DNA of 64,000 bases from an uncultured Cocleimonas sp. (GTDB taxonomy: Bacteria > Pseudomonadota > Gammaproteobacteria > Thiotrichales > Thiotrichaceae). The notes under the pieces are model-generated. The model saw nothing but the letters and a program-made list of their open reading frames with translations. It had not been told where the DNA came from and searched no databases. Positions 61,601 through 64,000 of this stretch are shown in pieces. Position 1 is the first letter of the stretch. The number at the start of each line of letters is the position of its first letter. Made by a program: the position numbers and the translations under genes. The stretch is taken from assembly GCF_947495625.1 (NCBI RefSeq), contig NZ_CANLZW010000010.1, positions 62,001-126,000 on the forward strand, given 5' to 3'.

Positions 61601-62584
61601 TTAAAGAGCTAACAGAATACTTTCTAACTTTTGTAATTGCTTCTTCGAGCATGAGATTGGGTAGATCTCTTTGGTCAAAGGTTTTAGTAGTTTCTGTTGT
61701 TGGCCTACTAAATTAGATAAATACCAGCCGATATGTTTTCGCGCAATGCGAACTCCATGATCAGTGCCATAGTAGCGATGAATGGCATCGATATGGCTTA
61801 AAGTGGTATCAATCTTCTCCTCCAACTTGATAGGAAAAGTTGGTGCTGCATTGACCAAAATATCATTAATCTCTTTAAATATCCATGGTTGACCATGACT
61901 AATTCTACCAAGCATGAGTCCATCGACGTTGGTGTAGTTTAAAATAAACAGCACATCTTCAATGGTTTTGATGTCTCCATTTGCCAATACGGGTATATCA
62001 ATAGCGTGTTTTATTTGGCGAATGGTTTCGTACTCGGCATGTCCCGTATAGCCTTGATTTCTGGTTCTGCCATGGATGGCGAGTGATGCTATTCCTGAGT
62101 TCTCCGCTATTCGTGCTACTTCTAATGCATTGCGATGAGATGATTCCCAACCAGTACGTATTTTTAGGGTGACAGGTACATCTACGGCAGCAACGACTTG
62201 TTCTAAAATTTTAGCAACCAGTTTAGTGTCCTTCATCAGTGCCGAGCCAGCCGCTTTATTACACACTTTTTTTGCTGGACAGCCCATATTGATGTCGATG
62301 ATGTCTGCACCGATATCGACATTGAATTTTGCCGCTTCTGCCATAACATGAGGCTCAGTCCCGACAATCTGGGCAGATCTGGGGCTAGGTTCGTTTCTTT
62401 GTAGAAGTCGTTGTTGTGTTTTTCGTGATTTAAGTAGAGAAAGATCTGAAGTGATCATCTCTGAAGATGTAAGACCAGCGCCATATTGACGACATACGTC
62501 TCGATAGGGACGATCGGTGATACCTGCCATCGGAGCTAGCAAAAGTTTGCTCGTGAGCTTATATGAACCTATCTGATACGACAT
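61601..62584 (-). CDS. dusB: tRNA-dihydrouridine synthase B
   Basis: A 327-residue FMN enzyme that reduces specific uridines in the tRNA D-loop. The flavin barrel begins LLLAPMAGITDRPYRDVCR. DINMGCPAKKVCNKAAGSAL carries the catalytic cysteine, and LAIHGRTRNQGYTG and VLANGDI follow. The C-terminal helical domain binds tRNA. The prmA / DUF3426 / dusB / fis order is typical of gammaproteobacteria and supports subtype B. Confidence 0.95.
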   Translation of the reverse strand: MSYQIGSYKLTSKLLLAPMAGITDRPYRDVCRQYGAGLTSSEMITSDLSLLKSRKTQQRLLQRNEPSPRSAQIVGTEPHVMAEAAKFNVDIGADIIDINMGCPAKKVCNKAAGSALMKDTKLVAKILEQVVAAVDVPVTLKIRTGWESSHRNALEVARIAENSGIASLAIHGRTRNQGYTGHAEYETIRQIKHAIDIPVLANGDIKTIEDVLFILNYTNVDGLMLGRISHGQPWIFKEINDILVNAAPTFPIKLEEKIDTTLSHIDAIHRYYGTDHGVRIARKHIGWYLSNLVGQQQKLLKPLTKEIYPISCSKKQLQKLESILLAL

Positions 62585-62604
62585 ATTGGTAATGGTTTAG
62601 CGTA

Positions 62605-63321
62605 TTATAAAAAATTGAACTGAAAGCGGGTGGCTTTGCTGCCCGGATCTTTAATTTTCAATTTAAGGTTGGTGACTAAATTCTTTTTTAACAGCATAGA
62701 CTCTATGTAGTTTTCTAAGTACTCGTTCGGCATAAATCTTCTTAAAGCGACCAGTTTGGATTGAGAATCAGTCAGTCGAACTTCTAAAATAGGGTACTTC
62801 TGATCAAAATCAGCTTCGTTTTCCATGGACGCAGAAATCAATAACACGCCTTTTTCTATAGGGTGCGTAAAGACATTATGGTTAACCATGTGGATTTTAT
62901 CGGGTTCGTACCGATTTACACCTAAAATTTCATCTTTGTAATGGTATAAAACCTGAGTAATTAGTAAAAGTGACAAGAGTACGGCGGTGGTTTTTAATCT
63001 TAATCTAACGCCGTCAGAATCCTTTTCGATTCCTTTGATTACTCGTGGTTTTTCCTTTTCTGAAGCCTTATTGGTGCTATCTTTTTTATTGTTATCAGTA
63101 ATGATATCGGTATGCCTGATTGCTTCAGGTTTTTTGGGTTCCTGATTTTCTGCCGATTCTAAAGACTTATCAGAATAAGGTTCAGGCATATTAGTCGATA
63201 GTGTTTTTGAGCCATTGAACACTTGATGACATTCGCCACAACGCAACATGCCTTTGGCGATAGTCACTTCGCGCATATTGATTTCAAATATTGCTTTGCA
63301 ATGTTCGCACTGAGTAAACAT
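62605..63321 (-). CDS. Zinc-ribbon and DUF3426 domain protein
   Basis: A 238-residue membrane protein. An N-terminal zinc ribbon (QCEHCKAIFEIN and RCGECHQVF, four cysteines) is followed by a low-complexity Lys/Glu-rich linker to about residue 105. One transmembrane helix (TTAVLLSLLLITQVLYHY) leads to a periplasmic DUF3426 domain. The function is unknown. It is a common neighbour of prmA and dusB, 25 bases after prmA here. Confidence 0.85.
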   Translation of the reverse strand: MFTQCEHCKAIFEINMREVTIAKGMLRCGECHQVFNGSKTLSTNMPEPYSDKSLESAENQEPKKPEAIRHTDIITDNNKKDSTNKASEKEKPRVIKGIEKDSDGVRLRLKTTAVLLSLLLITQVLYHYKDEILGVNRYEPDKIHMVNHNVFTHPIEKGVLLISASMENEADFDQKYPILEVRLTDSQSKLVALRRFMPNEYLENYIESMLLKKNLVTNLKLKIKDPGSKATRFQFNFL

Positions 63322-63345
63322 GGATGTGGCTTAGAACCTCTGCTA

Positions 63346-64000
63346 TTAAGTTTTTATTGCGCTGATTCTTACCCAGTCTTCAAGGATTTTAACCTCAAAA
63401 TCTTTAAATGATGCCGAATATGTTTCGAGTATCTGATCTTTTTGTTCGCTCAGAATCCCTGATAGAACGAGTTGTCCACCGCTACGGGTAAGTGAGGCGA
63501 ATAAAGGAAAAAGTTCACAAAGCGGTCCGCAGAGTATATTGGCTAACAATAAATCGGCAGGCTGTTGAGGACAATCATCCGGCAAATAGCACTGGATGGT
63601 GTCCTTGCTGATGTTGTTCCGTTCCATATTGTCATAGGTCGCGATGAGAGCCTGAGGATCAATATCGGTCGCGATAATGTTTTTTGAGCCGAGTTTTGCC
63701 GCTGCCAGCGCTAATATACCGCTGCCACAACCATAATCGATCACTAATTTATCGGTTGGATGATTTTGATCCAACCATTCTAAACAAAGAGAGGTTGTAG
63801 GGTGGGTTCCTGTACCAAACGCTAACCCAGGATCGAGTAAGATCTTAACGCTGTCATCTTCCGGAACGTCGTAATTACTGGGATAGATCCATAGATTGTT
63901 ACCAAATTGCATGGGATGAAAATCTTTCATCCAGACGCGTTCCCAATCCTGATCTTCGATTGTTTCTACTAATACACTACCTACGTGCCACTCTTCACGG
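63346..64000 (-). CDS. prmA: Ribosomal protein L11 methyltransferase PrmA (partial)
   Basis: The C-terminal part, about 217 residues, of the SAM-dependent enzyme that trimethylates ribosomal protein L11. The frame continues to the window edge. VETIEDQDWERVWMKDFHPM spans the first internal ATG at 63930, so that ATG is not the start. SAM-binding motifs are DPGLAFGTGTHPTT and VIDYGCGSGILALAAAKLG, and LLANILCGPL is the catalytic NxxxPL-like block. The N-terminal L11-binding domain lies outside the window. Confidence 0.94.
   Translation of the reverse strand, partial: REEWHVGSVLVETIEDQDWERVWMKDFHPMQFGNNLWIYPSNYDVPEDDSVKILLDPGLAFGTGTHPTTSLCLEWLDQNHPTDKLVIDYGCGSGILALAAAKLGSKNIIATDIDPQALIATYDNMERNNISKDTIQCYLPDDCPQQPADLLLANILCGPLCELFPLFASLTRSGGQLVLSGILSEQKDQILETYSASFKDFEVKILEDWVRISAIKT

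Overview
The window looks like chromosomal DNA of a free-living, probably marine, AT-leaning gammaproteobacterium. The support is the prmA / DUF3426 / dusB / fis neighbourhood, bioH-bioC, a Prx6-type peroxiredoxin, a GlyGly-CTERM-type surface protein, multiheme cytochromes and FNR-like boxes. A Thiotrichales-type affiliation is only a guess. I found no rRNA, tRNA, CRISPR array or phage genes.

Layout. (1) 0-6.7 kb: VOC protein, peroxiredoxin, RsgA, Fe-S photolyase with a DUF2256 partner, a DUF2805 protein, a flavin-reductase-like protein and a divergent pair of phosphoribosyltransferases. (2) 6.8-14 kb: a GlyGly-CTERM-like surface protein and two divergent lipoprotein cytochromes with five and eight haem motifs. 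They share palindromic operator-like sites. (3) 14.3-36 kb: a nearly complete purine scavenging island. It has an NCS2 permease, 8-oxoguanine deaminase, OHCU decarboxylase, HIU hydrolase, cytochrome-fused urate oxidase PuuD, PuuE allantoinase, allantoicase, ureidoglycolate lyase, a Tsx-like porin, xdhABC, guanine deaminase, a BMP-type nucleoside ABC transporter and adenine deaminase. Together these take nucleosides and bases through xanthine, urate and allantoin to glyoxylate and urea. Three promoters here match the sigma-54 -24/-12 pattern and two NtrC-like sites lie between two of them, which suggests nitrogen control. A 261-bp MITE sits between those sites and the xdh promoter. (4) 37-52 kb: pgi and a glycogen operon (glgC, GH57, malQ, glgB, glgA, glgP, a CBM48 protein, glk), again with sigma-54-like promoters before glgC and possibly glgA. 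(5) 52-64 kb: LysR regulator, recG, a TrmH-family methyltransferase, plsY, bioH, bioC, plsC-like, hemolysin III, fis, dusB, a DUF3426 protein and a partial prmA.

The most unusual feature is a dispersed element of about 28-30 bp with at least 17 units. Its form is an A-run, GTGCC, then TATAAGTAGGGGGGTGAC. It usually follows stop codons in the sense orientation. It also forms a perfect 58-bp palindrome, carries a 55-bp internal insert at two sites (tandem at one), lies in frame inside bioH, supplies the start and first residues of recG, and separates the likely original start of the OHCU decarboxylase from its reading frame. It resembles a REP or Rickettsia-palindromic-element type small mobile repeat, and I do not recognise it as a described family.
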